Source: Streptococcus ovuberis (GTDB lineage: Bacteria; Bacillota; Bacilli; Lactobacillales; Streptococcaceae). From it: 64,000 nucleotides of DNA. The stretch is taken from the NCBI RefSeq assembly GCF_012396585.1, contig NZ_JAAXPR010000003.1:62001-126000 (forward strand), in the 5' to 3' direction. The position numbers were made by a program, and so were the translations under genes. This document shows positions 54,584 to 64,000 of the stretch, one piece after another; the stretch's first letter is position 1, and the number at the start of each line of letters is the position of its first letter. The notes beneath the pieces were generated by a model that worked only from the letters and a program-made list of their open reading frames with translations, ran no database searches and was not told where the DNA came from.

Positions 54584-54655
54584 CTGCGACCTCCTTTCTT
54601 AAAAAGGGCAGACAGGTCTTGACCAGTCCTTGGTTCTCCTGTCTCCCCTCGCACA

Positions 54656-55213
54656 TTAAACTTCTAGTAATTCTTTTTCTTTGTTAGCTGTCATGTCATC
54701 AATGTGCTTGATAGCATCATCAGTGACTTTTTGGATATCTTTCTCCAAGCCCTTCAAATCATCTTCAGTGATTTCCTTAGCCTTTTCTTGTTTCTTGGCT
54801 TCATCCATAGCATCACGGCGAATATTGCGGATAGCAATTTTGGCGTTCTCGCCAACCTTTTTCACTTCTTTGGCTAATTCCTTACGGGTTTCCTCCGTCA
54901 AGGCAGGAATAACCAAGCGAATAACAGAACCGTCAGAAGACGGAGTGATTCCTAAATCAGAAGCGTTGATCGCACGCTCGATATCTTTGAGGGACCCTTT
55001 ATCAAAAGGCGATACCAAAAGCACACGCGCTTCTGGAATCGTGATAGACGCAATCTGGTTAAGCGGCGTATCCACACCGTAATACTCAACTGAAATACGG
55101 TCTAAGAGACTAGCATTGGCACGACCAGCACGGATATGACCAAATTCACGGGCTAAACTTTGATGAGACTGAGTCATTCTTTCTTTAGCTTTTTCAACAA
55201 TAGCATTTGCCAT
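54656..55213 (-). CDS. frr: Ribosome recycling factor
   Basis: A 185-residue protein, [20 protein letters not shown] and [22 protein letters not shown] are family signatures. It splits post-termination ribosomes with EF-G. Follows pyrH by 23 bases. Confidence 0.96.
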   Translation of the reverse strand: MANAIVEKAKERMTQSHQSLAREFGHIRAGRANASLLDRISVEYYGVDTPLNQIASITIPEARVLLVSPFDKGSLKDIERAINASDLGITPSSDGSVIRLVIPALTEETRKELAKEVKKVGENAKIAIRNIRRDAMDEAKKQEKAKEITEDDLKGLEKDIQKVTDDAIKHIDDMTANKEKELLEV

Positions 55214-55236
55214 AGTAAGACCTGCTTTCTTTTTCT

Positions 55237-55962
55237 TTATTTTTTATTAGAGACGGTTGTACCAATCGGCTCACCGAGGACAACTTTTTTAATATTTCCT
55301 GGTTCGTTCATATTAAAGACGACAAGGTCAATATCATTATCCATAGACAAAGTGGCTGCGGTTGAATCCATGATTTTCAAACCTTTATGGATCACTTCAA
55401 CATGGGTTAGCTCTGAGAATTTCACCGCATTAGGATCCTTTTTCGGATCCGCATTGTAAACACCATCTACGCCATTTTTTGCCATTAGGATAGCTTCTGC
55501 ATCAATTTCTGCCGCTCTAAGGGCTGCGGTTGAATCCGTTGAAAAGTAAGGTGACCCTGTTCCCGCTGCAAAGATGACGATTCTATTCTTTTCCAAATGA
55601 CGAAGGGCACGCCCTCTTACATATGGCTCTGCCACTTGGTGCATAGCGATTGCTGTCTGGACACGGGTGTCTACCCCTACTTTATTGAGGCAATCCGCCA
55701 TCACCAAGGCGTTCATCACCGTCCCAAGCATACCAGTGTAGTCTGCCTGAACGCGATCCATTCCAGCTTCTGCTGCTGGCTCACCACGCCATAGATTTCC
55801 TCCACCAATGACTAGGGCAATCTCTACACCAGTATCATGTACTTCTTCGATCTCTCTAGCAATTTTCTGAACAGTTGGAATATCAATACCGACACCTTTT
55901 TCACCTGCCAAAGCTTCACCGGATAACTTGATTAATACACGTCTATATTTAGGTCGAACCAT
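55237..55962 (-). CDS. pyrH: UMP kinase
   Basis: A 241-residue amino-acid-kinase-fold enzyme with [24 protein letters not shown] and the acidic DADAI-like site region [12 protein letters not shown]. Converts UMP to UDP. Forms an operon with frr. Confidence 0.95.
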   Translation of the reverse strand: MVRPKYRRVLIKLSGEALAGEKGVGIDIPTVQKIAREIEEVHDTGVEIALVIGGGNLWRGEPAAEAGMDRVQADYTGMLGTVMNALVMADCLNKVGVDTRVQTAIAMHQVAEPYVRGRALRHLEKNRIVIFAAGTGSPYFSTDSTAALRAAEIDAEAILMAKNGVDGVYNADPKKDPNAVKFSELTHVEVIHKGLKIMDSTAATLSMDNDIDLVVFNMNEPGNIKKVVLGEPIGTTVSNKK

Positions 55963-56066
55963 GTTACTCTCCTTTTTTTATCTTTATCATTCTACCATAA
56001 AATGCGGATTTTTTGTAGCCATTGCCTTTATTTTTAACAGATAATTTCTACAAGAATACGCTTGAA

Positions 56067-57440
56067 TCACACCAAGGGACTCTTATAAACCTCCAACAAC
56101 CGATACTGACGCCACAAGAGGTATACCGCTAAGAAAAAGGATCCCAGATCAGCAACAGGTATGGCGAAGACCAAGCCTTCCACCCCAAAAACCATCGGAA
56201 GGACAAGCACTAGGGGAATGATCAAGCCCAACTGCTTGACCAACGAAATAATTGCCCCTAGTTTAGGCTTTCCGATTGACGGAAAGAAGGTGGCTGAAAA
56301 AATCTGAATGCCATTGATAATCGCAAAGAGAAAAAAGAGACGCATATAGCGAACACCAAAGCTGATATACAGCGCATCCCCGGTACCGAAAAGATCCAAG
56401 ATTTGTTTCGGAAATAGTTCAAACCCAATCCAGCAAACCAACGAAAACAAACCCACCGCTTTTAGAGCCACACGAATCGTTTCCTGAACACGACCGTAGG
56501 CTCTAGCTCCATAATTGAAACTCAAAATCGGTTGAGAACCTTGGACAATGCCTATGACAACAGCGATGAAAATCACATTAACTTTAGCAACGATTCCTGC
56601 GACTGCAATTGGAATCTCTGCCCCATAAGGGGAAGATGCTCCGTAGATTTTCAAAGCATTGTTCGTCACAATCTGTACCAAAACATTGGAGGACTGAAAG
56701 ATAAAAGAAGCTACTCCCAGTGAACAAATGGTCAGAAGCATCCGCCAATTTGGATAAAAATCTGCAAGTTCAAACGAAATGGACCTAAAGCGCCTAAAGT
56801 AAGCCATCAAGACAAGGCCTGAAACCATTTGGCTGATAACCGTCGCCCAAGCAGCTCCCGCTATTCCCCAACCAAATCCAAGAATGAATAAAGCATCCAT
56901 CACAGTATTGAGAACTGCTCCGATAATAATGGCAACCATCGAATACTTAGCCGCCCCATCTGCCCGAACCAAAGGATTTGTCCCAAGTGAGAAGAGCAAA
57001 AAAGGAATCCCCAGACTAGTGATGCCCGTGTAAGTCTTAGCGTAATCCAAAATCGCATCTGTCGCCCCAAAAGCCACCAGCAAGTCCTCAAGAAAGATGC
57101 GGATAACTAGGCACAAAACAAGGCCTATTAACACTAGAGAAACTGCTGCTGTCCCAACAGCCTTACGTGCCAACAAAGGATTCTTTCGTCCCAACTCCAG
57201 ATTAAACTTTGAGGCCGCACCAATCCCTACCATTAATCCCAGTGACAGGCAAATCGTGGTCATAGGAAAGGCGACATTAGTCGCTGCATTTCCTAAAAAT
57301 CCAACCCCCTGCCCAATAAAAATCTGATCCACAATATTATACAAGGCATTGACTAGATTAGCTACAATAGCTGGAATCGCTAACTGCCTTAGGAGTTGAG
57401 CAATCGGCCGATAGCCAAAAGGGTTTTCTTCGGTTTTCAT
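56067..57440 (-). CDS. MATE-family multidrug efflux pump
   Basis: A 457-residue protein with twelve membrane helices in two similar halves, typical of MATE transporters (NIVDQIFIGQGVGFLGNAA near the start; GSQPILSFNYGARAYGRVQE in the second half). It exports cationic drugs by sodium or proton antiport. Substrate unknown. Confidence 0.9.
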   Translation of the reverse strand: MKTEENPFGYRPIAQLLRQLAIPAIVANLVNALYNIVDQIFIGQGVGFLGNAATNVAFPMTTICLSLGLMVGIGAASKFNLELGRKNPLLARKAVGTAAVSLVLIGLVLCLVIRIFLEDLLVAFGATDAILDYAKTYTGITSLGIPFLLFSLGTNPLVRADGAAKYSMVAIIIGAVLNTVMDALFILGFGWGIAGAAWATVISQMVSGLVLMAYFRRFRSISFELADFYPNWRMLLTICSLGVASFIFQSSNVLVQIVTNNALKIYGASSPYGAEIPIAVAGIVAKVNVIFIAVVIGIVQGSQPILSFNYGARAYGRVQETIRVALKAVGLFSLVCWIGFELFPKQILDLFGTGDALYISFGVRYMRLFFLFAIINGIQIFSATFFPSIGKPKLGAIISLVKQLGLIIPLVLVLPMVFGVEGLVFAIPVADLGSFFLAVYLLWRQYRLLEVYKSPLV

Positions 57441-57555
57441 AAATCCTCCATAAGGTTAACATTTTCTATTTCTCAGTGTTCTATTATACCAAAAAAGAAA
57501 AAGAGAGCCCAATCTGAATCTCTCTTAATTCGTATAAACATGTAGGAAGTAGCTC

Positions 57556-57744
57556 TTAAAATAAGGAACGCTGACTCAAGTAAACAACACTACTAAACAG
57601 CCAGAAGAGTAAGGCTAGCGGTAGAATAATCCACAACTGGATACTCATCATAAGGCCTTCTGCAGGAACCAGCAAACTCGTCACCAACAGGGTTGAAATC
57701 GTCAGGAAATGTGCTTTCAAAAAAGCAACCATAGATAGCTTCAT
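57556..57744 (-). CDS. Small two-helix membrane protein
   Basis: A 62-residue hydrophobic protein from ATG 57744 with GGGAGG 8 bases upstream (MKLSMVAFLKAHFLTISTLL). Two membrane helices (about 10-28 and 32-55). No recognised family. The strong ribosome site supports it as a real gene. Confidence 0.6.
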   Translation of the reverse strand: MKLSMVAFLKAHFLTISTLLVTSLLVPAEGLMMSIQLWIILPLALLFWLFSSVVYLSQRSLF

Positions 57745-57818
57745 AAGCCAAACCTCCCAAAACTTCCTAAGATAAGAATAGTATAGCACAATTCTTGCCT
57801 TTGAGGAAGCAAAAACCA

Positions 57819-57848
57819 AAACTCAGCTACCATAACATAGCTGAGTTT
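57819..57848 (-). terminator. Terminator of rplK-rplA
   Basis: AACTCAGCTA and TAGCTGAGTT stem with an 8-base loop, then a T-rich tail on the minus strand. Confidence 0.85.
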
Positions 57849-57862
57849 GTCCTATTTTCTCA

Positions 57863-58552
57863 TTAGAATGAGTTGGTGTCAACCTTGATCCCCACACCTT
57901 GAGTGGTTGTGATGTTAAGGCTTGTAATGTAAGTTCCTTTTGCAGTTGCTGGTTTAGCCTTCAAAATGACATCGTGGAATGCCTTGAAGTTCTCAGCCAA
58001 TTTGTCTGCATCGAACGATACTTTACCGATAACCGCCTGAACGATACCAGCCTTGTCAGCACGGTAAGTGATTTTACCACCTTTAGACTCTTCAACGGCT
58101 TTAGCAACATCCATAGTTACAGTACCGGTTTTAGGGTTTGGCATAAGGTTACGTGGACCAAGGACACGACCAAGACGACCAACAAGTGCCATCATATCTG
58201 GTGTTGCGATTACCACGTCAAAATCTAACCAACCACCTTGGATTTTTTGAACCAAGTCATCTTCACCAACAAAATCTGCACCAGCCGCTTTAGCTTCTGC
58301 AGCTTTTGCGCCACGTGCAAATACCAAAACGCGAGATGTCTTACCAGTACCGTTTGGCAATACCATTGCACCGCGGATCTGTTGGTCAGCCTTACGCACA
58401 TCGATATTCAAGTTGTAAGCAACCTCTACAGTTGCATCAAATTTTGCGAAGTTCGTTTCTTTTGCGAGCGCTACAGCCTCTTCTACACTGTAAGCCTTTG
58501 TGCTGTCGATTTTTTCAAGAGCAGCACGCAATTGTTTGCTTTTTTTAGCCAT
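57863..58552 (-). CDS. rplA: 50S ribosomal protein L1
   Basis: A 229-residue L1 with the signature [20 protein letters not shown]. Builds the mobile L1 stalk and usually represses its own operon by binding the rplK leader. Follows rplK by 47 bases. Confidence 0.97.
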   Translation of the reverse strand: MAKKSKQLRAALEKIDSTKAYSVEEAVALAKETNFAKFDATVEVAYNLNIDVRKADQQIRGAMVLPNGTGKTSRVLVFARGAKAAEAKAAGADFVGEDDLVQKIQGGWLDFDVVIATPDMMALVGRLGRVLGPRNLMPNPKTGTVTMDVAKAVEESKGGKITYRADKAGIVQAVIGKVSFDADKLAENFKAFHDVILKAKPATAKGTYITSLNITTTQGVGIKVDTNSF

Positions 58553-58599
58553 TTGTTCTTCTCCTTGTAATCTGTTAAATCAATAGGGTTCCGTCTGAA

Positions 58600-59025
58600 T
58601 TAGTCAGTAACAGTGAAGCCCATAGAACGAGCAGTCCCCTCAATCATACGCACAGCAGCATCTAAATCTGCAGCGTTCAAGTCAGGCATCTTAGTTTCAG
58701 CAATTTGTTGTACTTGCGCACGAGTTACTGAAGCAACTTTTGTCTTGTTTGGTGTACCTGAACCTTTTTCAACACCTGCGGCTTTCTTCAAGAGAACAGC
58801 AGCTGGAGGTGTTTTAGTGATGAAGGTGAATGATTTATCTTCATACACAGAGATAACAACTGGGATGATCAAGCCAGCTTGATCAGCTGTACGAGCGTTA
58901 AACTCTTTCGTGAATCCCATGATGTTGATACCGGCTTGACCAAGCGCAGGACCAACTGGTGGAGCTGGAGTAGCTTTACCTGCAGGGATTTGCAATTTTA
59001 CAAGTTTTTCGACTTTCTTAGCCAT
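58600..59025 (-). CDS. rplK: 50S ribosomal protein L11
   Basis: A 141-residue protein when started at ATG 59025 (GGAGG upstream), exactly the family length. Motif [20 protein letters not shown] is the RNA and thiostrepton-site Pro-rich helix. Part of the GTPase centre. Confidence 0.97.
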   Translation of the reverse strand: MAKKVEKLVKLQIPAGKATPAPPVGPALGQAGINIMGFTKEFNARTADQAGLIIPVVISVYEDKSFTFITKTPPAAVLLKKAAGVEKGSGTPNKTKVASVTRAQVQQIAETKMPDLNAADLDAAVRMIEGTARSMGFTVTD

Positions 59026-59105
59026 GATATAAAATCCTCCTATTGTGGTTTTGGCGGTAATTAAAAGATTTTTACCTCCCACAAGTATGACAAGCATACT
59101 TTTCT
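59026..59105 (-). promoter_or_regulatory. Structured rplK leader, possible L1 autoregulation site
   Basis: The leader on the minus strand contains two hairpins, AGTATG/CATACT and GGTAA/TTACC, ahead of the GGAGG site. In many bacteria L1 binds such a leader to repress rplK-rplA. The precise L1 motif could not be confirmed by eye. Confidence 0.35.
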
Positions 59106-59133
59106 ATTATACACTAATTAATGGAAATTGCAA
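59106..59133 (-). promoter_or_regulatory. Promoter of rplK-rplA
   Basis: On the minus strand TTGCAA (59133-59128), a 16-base spacer and TATAAT (59111-59106) form a strong promoter. Confidence 0.7.
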
Positions 59134-59345
59134 TGATTTTTACTATTTTTTGACCAGTTTCTTCCTTGACGAAATAGTTAGCTCCAATATCGGAGATTAG
59201 CTGAGACACACCAACTCCTTGCCTCAGAATCGTTTCAAACTAACAAGATTGAGGTGTCTAAACGCTTCCTGCGCAATCGTATTTTCTAAAGTTGAATTTC
59301 CTCTTTCAAGTTTACAAACAGAACTTTTTCCTTTAAAATAAAGAT

Positions 59346-59699
59346 ATGATGTTCTTAAAAATTAGTTCTGTATTGTTTTTGATTCTCGCCTTGCTGCTAG
59401 CCGTTGTTTTAACCAGTATTCTTCGTTGGCGCTATAAATCACTCAATGTGGCAGATGTGGCTCTGCCTCTTTATGCCTTTGCCATCTTCATCGTCAGCAG
59501 TCAAACCTTCGTCCATAGCCTTCTCCCGCTCTATGGTCTGCTACTATCCCTACTCTTACTCGGCGTGACCTTCTATTTTTTCCGAGTCAAAAAAAGCTTC
59601 AGCTACCGTCGGATTTTTAAACTCTTCTGGCGCTTAAGCTTCCTGTTCACTTTCCTCTTTTACTTGGCCCTAGTGATCTACCTTCTTGCCTTGGTCTAG
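59346..59699 (+). CDS. DUF3397 family membrane protein
   Basis: A 117-residue protein with four hydrophobic helices and few charges apart from a basic loop (RVKKSFSYRRIFK). Matches the DUF3397 family of Firmicutes, often found next to rplK. Function unknown. The ribosome site is weak; ATG 59346 or 59349 are both possible. Confidence 0.8.
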   Translation: MMFLKISSVLFLILALLLAVVLTSILRWRYKSLNVADVALPLYAFAIFIVSSQTFVHSLLPLYGLLLSLLLLGVTFYFFRVKKSFSYRRIFKLFWRLSFLFTFLFYLALVIYLLALV

Positions 59700-59734
59700 T
59701 CGACCAGGCTTTTTCTTTTGAACATAGCAGAGCC

Positions 59735-60121
59735 CTATTCGTGAATCTCCAAGGGCAATCCATCAGGATCAAAGAAGAAGGCCATCTTCTTCCCATCAAA
59801 ATCATCATAGCGCAGGCCTTGGTGAGGGATGCCTAAGCGATCAAACTCAGCCAAACACGCCTCCACAGAATCTACACGAAAGGCCAAATGCCTTAGTCCA
59901 GTGTGTTCTGGATGGGGCAGACTTGGTCTAATCGGCGCATCAGGCTTGATAAAGATTTCCAGAATTAAATTGCCTTGCCGCACATTGACAATCCTGTCTC
60001 CCTTTTCTGGCCGAACATGCTCAGAAACCACTTCAAATCCCAGCAAATCACAGTAAAAGTGATAGGTTTTCTCATAGTCTTTGCCGATGATGGCAACATG
60101 GTGTACCTGGTCCAATTTCAT
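59735..60121 (-). CDS. VOC/glyoxalase-fold protein (YaeR-like)
   Basis: A 128-residue protein of the vicinal-oxygen-chelate fold with paired beta-alpha-beta units; HHVAIIGKDYEKTYHFY, LEIFIKP, GLRHLAFRV and LPLEIHE provide the metal-site His and Glu residues. Resembles glyoxalase I but substrates are unknown. Follows ftsK by 7 bases, so they are co-transcribed. Confidence 0.87.
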   Translation of the reverse strand: MKLDQVHHVAIIGKDYEKTYHFYCDLLGFEVVSEHVRPEKGDRIVNVRQGNLILEIFIKPDAPIRPSLPHPEHTGLRHLAFRVDSVEACLAEFDRLGIPHQGLRYDDFDGKKMAFFFDPDGLPLEIHE

Positions 60122-60128
60122 CTACTAC

Positions 60129-62465
60129 TTATCCTTGTTGTAATACTTTTCTTGGCTTAGTCCCTTCAGCAGGCCCAATGACACCAGCAGCCTCCAAATC
60201 TTCCATGAGGCGAGTCGCACGGTTAAACCCTACCGACAAACGCCGTTGGATCATCGATGCTGATGCTTTCTGGGTTTCGATTACCAATGCCTTTGCTTCT
60301 TCAAAGAGCGGATCCCCTTCCCCTCCGTCACTAGAAGAGCTCTCCTGATCACTAACTTCACCAGGATCAAAAGCCTCATCATAGTCGGCTTCAGCCTGAG
60401 TCTTAATAAAGGTGACAATGTCTTCCACCTCTTGATCTGAAATGAAGGAGCCCTGAAGACGGCTGGAGTGATTCTCATCAATCGGTTTAAAGAGCATATC
60501 ACCTCGTCCCAGTAATTTTTCGGCACCATTTTCATCCAAGATGGTCCGAGAGTCTGTCCCACTAGAAACCGCAAAAGCAATTCGGCTAGGCACATTGGCC
60601 TTAATCAAGCCACTAATGACATTAACCGACGGGCGCTGAGTCGCAAGAATCATATGAATCCCTGCTGCACGTGCCTTCTGCCCTATCCGGATAATAGAAT
60701 CTTCCACTTCCTTACTAGCAACCATCATGAGGTCAGCCAACTCGTCTACAATCACCACAATAAGCGATAATGGAATATGCTTTTCGTCCGACTGACGATT
60801 CCATTCAGCTACCTTGGCATTGTAGCCAGCGATGTTGCGAACCCCAAACCGGCTGAAGAGTTCATAGCGGTTTTCCATCTCGTCAACAACCTTTTGCAAG
60901 GCACGGCTAGCCTTACGGGGATTCGTCACAACAGGAATCAACAGATGAGGAATATCATTATAAACAGAGAGTTCAACCATCTTAGGGTCAACCATCATGA
61001 ATTTAACTTCATCTGGCCTCGCCTTCATCAAAATGCTGGCAATAATGCCGTTGACCGCAACCGATTTCCCTGAACCTGTTGACCCAGCCACCAAAAGGTG
61101 AGGCATTCTAGCCAGATTAAACGATTTAACAGAACCATTAACGGCCTTCCCGAGTGGAATTTCTAGGAGATTTTCAGGGTCTGTTTGTGCCTGCTCCCAG
61201 AGTTCTCGAAATCCTACTGTAGCAATTTCTGAATTGGGCACTTCAATCCCGATCAGGGACTTACCAGGTATAGGCGCTTCAATACGGACATCCTTAGCTG
61301 CCAAAGCCAGAGCCAAATCATCTGAGAGATTGGCAATACGGTTAACACGAACACCTGTTGCTGGTTTTACTTCGTACTTGGTCACCGAAGGGCCTATCTC
61401 AGCTCGCTCCACCGTTGCTTTGATGCCAAAACTGTCAAAGGCCTGCTCCAGTTTACGGATATTGTCTCGGACAATTTTCTTTTCTCCTAGCTGATTTTTA
61501 GGTTTGACAGGAGCTAGAAGATCTAGGCTTGGAAGGCGGTATTGGAGTCTCTCTTTGGGTTTGAAATCCACGACAACTTCCTCGTCATCCGCATTGGGAT
61601 TGTCACCCTCATCAGACAGACCAGATTGGGGAAACATTGGCTCATCAATGCTTTCATCTGCCTCAGACCAGACTTCTTCATCGCCAGCCAAGCTGATTGC
61701 AACTGGTGAGTTTGGCACATCTGCTTCTCTACCAAAAGGCAGGATTTCTCCCGTTTCCAGATCAATAGACCCCGCAAATCTATCCTCTTGTTCATCCATT
61801 TCCAGCAAATCAGGTTCTGTCTCAGCTAGCACCTGCTCAGCTCTTTCCTTGCGCGCCTGCGATCGCTCCTCCAACCAAATTTGGTAGCTCTGCCATTTAT
61901 CCATCATCCCCTGTCCGAGATCATAAATGGTCCAAGGACTCATCAAAAGCCCTCCGCCTGCAACCATCAAAATCGCAAAAATCATCGCTCCAATGTTGGT
62001 AAATAGCGCAGCTATAATCTGGTGCAGAATCCCACCCAGAAAACCACCTCCAACAAAGTAAGTGACCTTAAACTGGCCTAAATCTCGCATCAAGTGAGAG
62101 AGAGCAGTAGATAAAGCATCCACCTTAGCATTTTCTAGAGCAAAAAAGGTCTGATACCCTAAGGCTAAACCTATAAAAGCAATGAGAAATCCCCAAAAAA
62201 TATGCCTGTTTTGACGAAGCCATTTAAACCCAAAAAGGTAAAAAATGATGCCTGCGATGGCCAGATAAGCCAGGCTACCTACCACCAGACGAATCAGATT
62301 ATAAAGAGTAACTCCAACAGCTCCTAAACGAGCCGCAGCAAAAAGCAATAGGAGAGTCAAAACCAAGCTAAAAATCATCCGATTAATCGCCGCTTGCCTG
62401 GCCTGCTCAGCCTTGCTAGGACGGCGAGTCGTTTTGCCCTTTTGACTTGTTTTTTTCTTTGCCAT
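60129..62465 (-). CDS. ftsK: DNA translocase FtsK/SpoIIIE
   Basis: A 778-residue protein. Four membrane helices lie in about residues 28-185, followed by an acidic linker (about 190-310). The motor has [14 protein letters not shown] (Walker A, about 449-462) and [16 protein letters not shown] (Walker B). A C-terminal winged helix (about 710-770) reads polar KOPS-type DNA. It pumps chromosomes through the closing septum. The ORF is complete. Confidence 0.94.
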   Translation of the reverse strand: MAKKKTSQKGKTTRRPSKAEQARQAAINRMIFSLVLTLLLLFAAARLGAVGVTLYNLIRLVVGSLAYLAIAGIIFYLFGFKWLRQNRHIFWGFLIAFIGLALGYQTFFALENAKVDALSTALSHLMRDLGQFKVTYFVGGGFLGGILHQIIAALFTNIGAMIFAILMVAGGGLLMSPWTIYDLGQGMMDKWQSYQIWLEERSQARKERAEQVLAETEPDLLEMDEQEDRFAGSIDLETGEILPFGREADVPNSPVAISLAGDEEVWSEADESIDEPMFPQSGLSDEGDNPNADDEEVVVDFKPKERLQYRLPSLDLLAPVKPKNQLGEKKIVRDNIRKLEQAFDSFGIKATVERAEIGPSVTKYEVKPATGVRVNRIANLSDDLALALAAKDVRIEAPIPGKSLIGIEVPNSEIATVGFRELWEQAQTDPENLLEIPLGKAVNGSVKSFNLARMPHLLVAGSTGSGKSVAVNGIIASILMKARPDEVKFMMVDPKMVELSVYNDIPHLLIPVVTNPRKASRALQKVVDEMENRYELFSRFGVRNIAGYNAKVAEWNRQSDEKHIPLSLIVVIVDELADLMMVASKEVEDSIIRIGQKARAAGIHMILATQRPSVNVISGLIKANVPSRIAFAVSSGTDSRTILDENGAEKLLGRGDMLFKPIDENHSSRLQGSFISDQEVEDIVTFIKTQAEADYDEAFDPGEVSDQESSSSDGGEGDPLFEEAKALVIETQKASASMIQRRLSVGFNRATRLMEDLEAAGVIGPAEGTKPRKVLQQG

Positions 62466-62486
62466 TTTTCTTTTTTCCTGTATCTC

Positions 62487-63011
62487 TTAAAATTTCTTCT
62501 TAGGATGCCGGTCAATCACTGCTTGGTTAGCAACCAGCGTTTCCTGCCCTTTAGGAGTCAAAGAATAGCCTCTAACGGCGAAATATTGGCCTAATTCCTC
62601 TTCTGTCAAGACCGTTTTCAGGCAACAATCCAGTTCCGAGCTCTTTAACTTAGATAGTCCTCTAACTTCTTTTTCTTTCAAAATCGCCTTCTTGCTGGCT
62701 GCATTGATATGAACCAAAGAAGCATAAGCTGAATCCACCTCTACATAACCATTTCCTACTAGCTGTTGCAGATGTGACTCCCCATTGATCCCATAGGTGT
62801 ATTCCAAGTATTTAGGCATGACACTCTCTGTTGTGAAGGTCCCAAAAGCAACTCGCCACAAGAGAATAATATCCCCAGCTAACAAGCCATCTCCTAAATC
62901 TTCCATATTCTTTCGTGGAACCGGCTTAAAGCCTGGCTCATCTAAATCCTCTCTTCCAGCAGAAATATAAGGAAAGTTAGGATAGTCAGCATAGAGCTCT
63001 TTTTTATTCAT
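62487..63011 (-). CDS. Hypothetical protein, winged-helix-like end
   Basis: A 174-residue soluble protein from ATG 63011 (MNKKELYADYPNFPYISAGREDL). The middle is helical; the C-terminus (AVRGYSLTPKGQETLVANQAVID) looks like the wing and end helix of a winged helix, and KEKEVRGLSKLKSSELD resembles a SAP-type helical unit. I do not recognise its family. The ribosome site is weak for ATG 63011; a TTG at 63032 is an alternative. Follows by 21 bases from ftsK start, same strand. Confidence 0.55.
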   Translation of the reverse strand: MNKKELYADYPNFPYISAGREDLDEPGFKPVPRKNMEDLGDGLLAGDIILLWRVAFGTFTTESVMPKYLEYTYGINGESHLQQLVGNGYVEVDSAYASLVHINAASKKAILKEKEVRGLSKLKSSELDCCLKTVLTEEELGQYFAVRGYSLTPKGQETLVANQAVIDRHPKKKF

Positions 63012-63377
63012 GACAGCATTAGGTCCCTTCAAACAACATTTTATTTCTCCATTATACCACAGTTAAGAAGCTGGTAACAATTTTATCGTTTTCCCTCACA
63101 GCCTACGAATAGAATTTTTTCCACTGTCGGAGGATAACCTAAGCCTTGGGAATCAAAGAATCACGGGATGAGAACACCCACGATGGCAAAAAGTCATTCA
63201 GAATGAACACTCTTACTTTACCAGCTACCTATCGCAAAACACCTCCTTATACCTGCAAAAATCCCCCAGAAAAGCCTTGCCATCTAGCCCCTAGCAGCAA
63301 AATCGTTATCATTTACAGTTGGTGTTGAAATTGATTTATGGTAGAATAAAAGCTATAAAGAATTAGAAAGGTTTTCT
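63012..63377. other. Intergenic region before the cyclophilin gene
   Basis: About 365 bases with no gene that can be supported. Close to the cyclophilin start a weak promoter is visible (TTGGTG, 17 bases, TAGAAT). AAAGG serves as ribosome site. Confidence 0.4.
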
Positions 63378-64000
63378 ATGAAAAAAGTAATCCTATACAG
63401 TTTGTTAAGCACACTCCTTTTAACAGCTTGCTCTTCCAAGCAAGAAACGTCTCAAGAAACAGCCACTTCGCAAACAACCACGTCTTCCGAGAGCAATCCT
63501 TTGGCAGAAGCTTATCAAAAAGCGCTCAAATCTGATGCTAGTGCCTTTCCACAGCTTTCTGAGGCAGTCGCAGATAATGAAGCTCAAGTCCTTATGCATA
63601 CGAGCGCTGGCGATATCACCATCAAACTTTTCCCTGAATACGCCCCGCTAGCCGTTGAAAATTTTCTTACCCATGCCAAGGAAGGTTACTATGATGGGGT
63701 TATTTTCCACCGTGTGATTCAAGGATTCATGATTCAAGGAGGAGATCCTCTTGGCAAGGGAACTGGTGGCGAATCCATCTGGGCTGGCAAAGACGAAACA
63801 ATTGATTCTGGAAATGGGTTTAAAAATGAAATCACCCCCTTCCTCTATAACCTAAGAGGCGCCCTTGCCATGGCTAATGCCGGCGCAGATACCAATGGTA
63901 GTCAATTTTTTATCAATCAAAACAAGCAGGATCAAACCCAGCAAATTCCAGCAGACGTCTTTCCAAAACCGATTTTTGAAGCCTATAAAAATGGTGGTAA
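63378..64000 (+). CDS. Cyclophilin-type peptidyl-prolyl isomerase lipoprotein (partial)
   Basis: 207 codons are present and the gene runs off the window. A signal peptide ends in a lipobox (LLTACSS, Cys about residue 18), followed by a Ser/Thr/Gln linker. The cyclophilin domain begins about residue 77: [36 protein letters not shown], and the FFINQN block are typical. It folds exported proteins at the membrane surface. Streptococcal homologues are about 265-270 residues, so roughly 60 residues are missing. Confidence 0.92.
   Translation, partial: MKKVILYSLLSTLLLTACSSKQETSQETATSQTTTSSESNPLAEAYQKALKSDASAFPQLSEAVADNEAQVLMHTSAGDITIKLFPEYAPLAVENFLTHAKEGYYDGVIFHRVIQGFMIQGGDPLGKGTGGESIWAGKDETIDSGNGFKNEITPFLYNLRGALAMANAGADTNGSQFFINQNKQDQTQQIPADVFPKPIFEAYKNGG

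Noticed and set aside
1..64000. CRISPR arrays, prophage modules, rRNA operons
   Set aside because: No regularly spaced repeats, no cas or phage structural genes and no rRNA sequence were seen.

Overview
The window is chromosomal DNA of a low-GC Gram-positive coccus, almost certainly a Streptococcus and most like the S. suis group. This is inferred from gene order and protein sequence, not from a database search. Typical streptococcal blocks are murI-rdgB-phosphodiesterase-cbpB-xerD-like-scpA-scpB-rluB-yidD, snf2-(hypothetical)-murC-GNAT-mltG-greA, acylphosphatase-yidC2, and rplK-rplA with pyrH-frr-cvfB nearby.

Layout. (1) 1-6.5 kb is an AT-rich accessory patch. It holds two tandem 24-codon genes for near-identical peptides ending in Gly-Ser-Cys, an E1/MccB-like adenylating enzyme that has lost its N-terminal half, and an MFS exporter. 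Together these resemble a microcin C-like peptide-modification cluster. A decayed IS1182-type element, a PlcR/Rgg-type regulator and the tail of a large serine recombinase follow. (2) 6.5-16.8 kb is visibly GC-richer. It holds four membrane-anchored esterase-type hydrolases, a paraoxonase-like beta-propeller, a SnoaL-like protein, a GT8 glycosyltransferase and an unusual membrane/papain-like fusion. Two TetR regulators and one MerR regulator are divergent from the hydrolase genes, and their operators can be read in the intergenic DNA. (3) 16.9-18.1 kb is a scar of truncated genes: an unidentified fragment, a polysaccharide deacetylase tail and an IS630 tail. (4) 18.2-43.3 kb is core genome, mostly minus strand: rRNA/tRNA modification, chromosome segregation, nucleotide sanitation, cell-wall precursor genes, LysA, YidC2, MltG, MurC, a SWIM/SNF2 ATPase, an OatA-like acyltransferase, an LMW tyrosine phosphatase and tRNA-Thr. 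(5) 43.4-50.9 kb has alanine dehydrogenase, an intact IS110-family element, a phosphohexomutase, a frameshifted GNAT gene behind phoH, a HIT protein, YozE and MsrA. (6) 50.9-53.4 kb is a stand-alone ABC exporter preceded by a 19-aa peptide gene in a structured leader. (7) 53.7-64 kb is core again: cvfB, frr, pyrH, a MATE pump, rplA, rplK, a DUF3397 protein, a VOC protein, ftsK, a hypothetical protein and the start of a cyclophilin lipoprotein.

The best candidates for something undescribed are the Cys-terminal double-precursor cluster at the left end, the regulated esterase island, and the small peptide plus ABC exporter at 51.5 kb. The E1 gene at the left end is truncated, so the peptide cluster in this strain is probably a relic. 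An intact version should be sought in related genomes.
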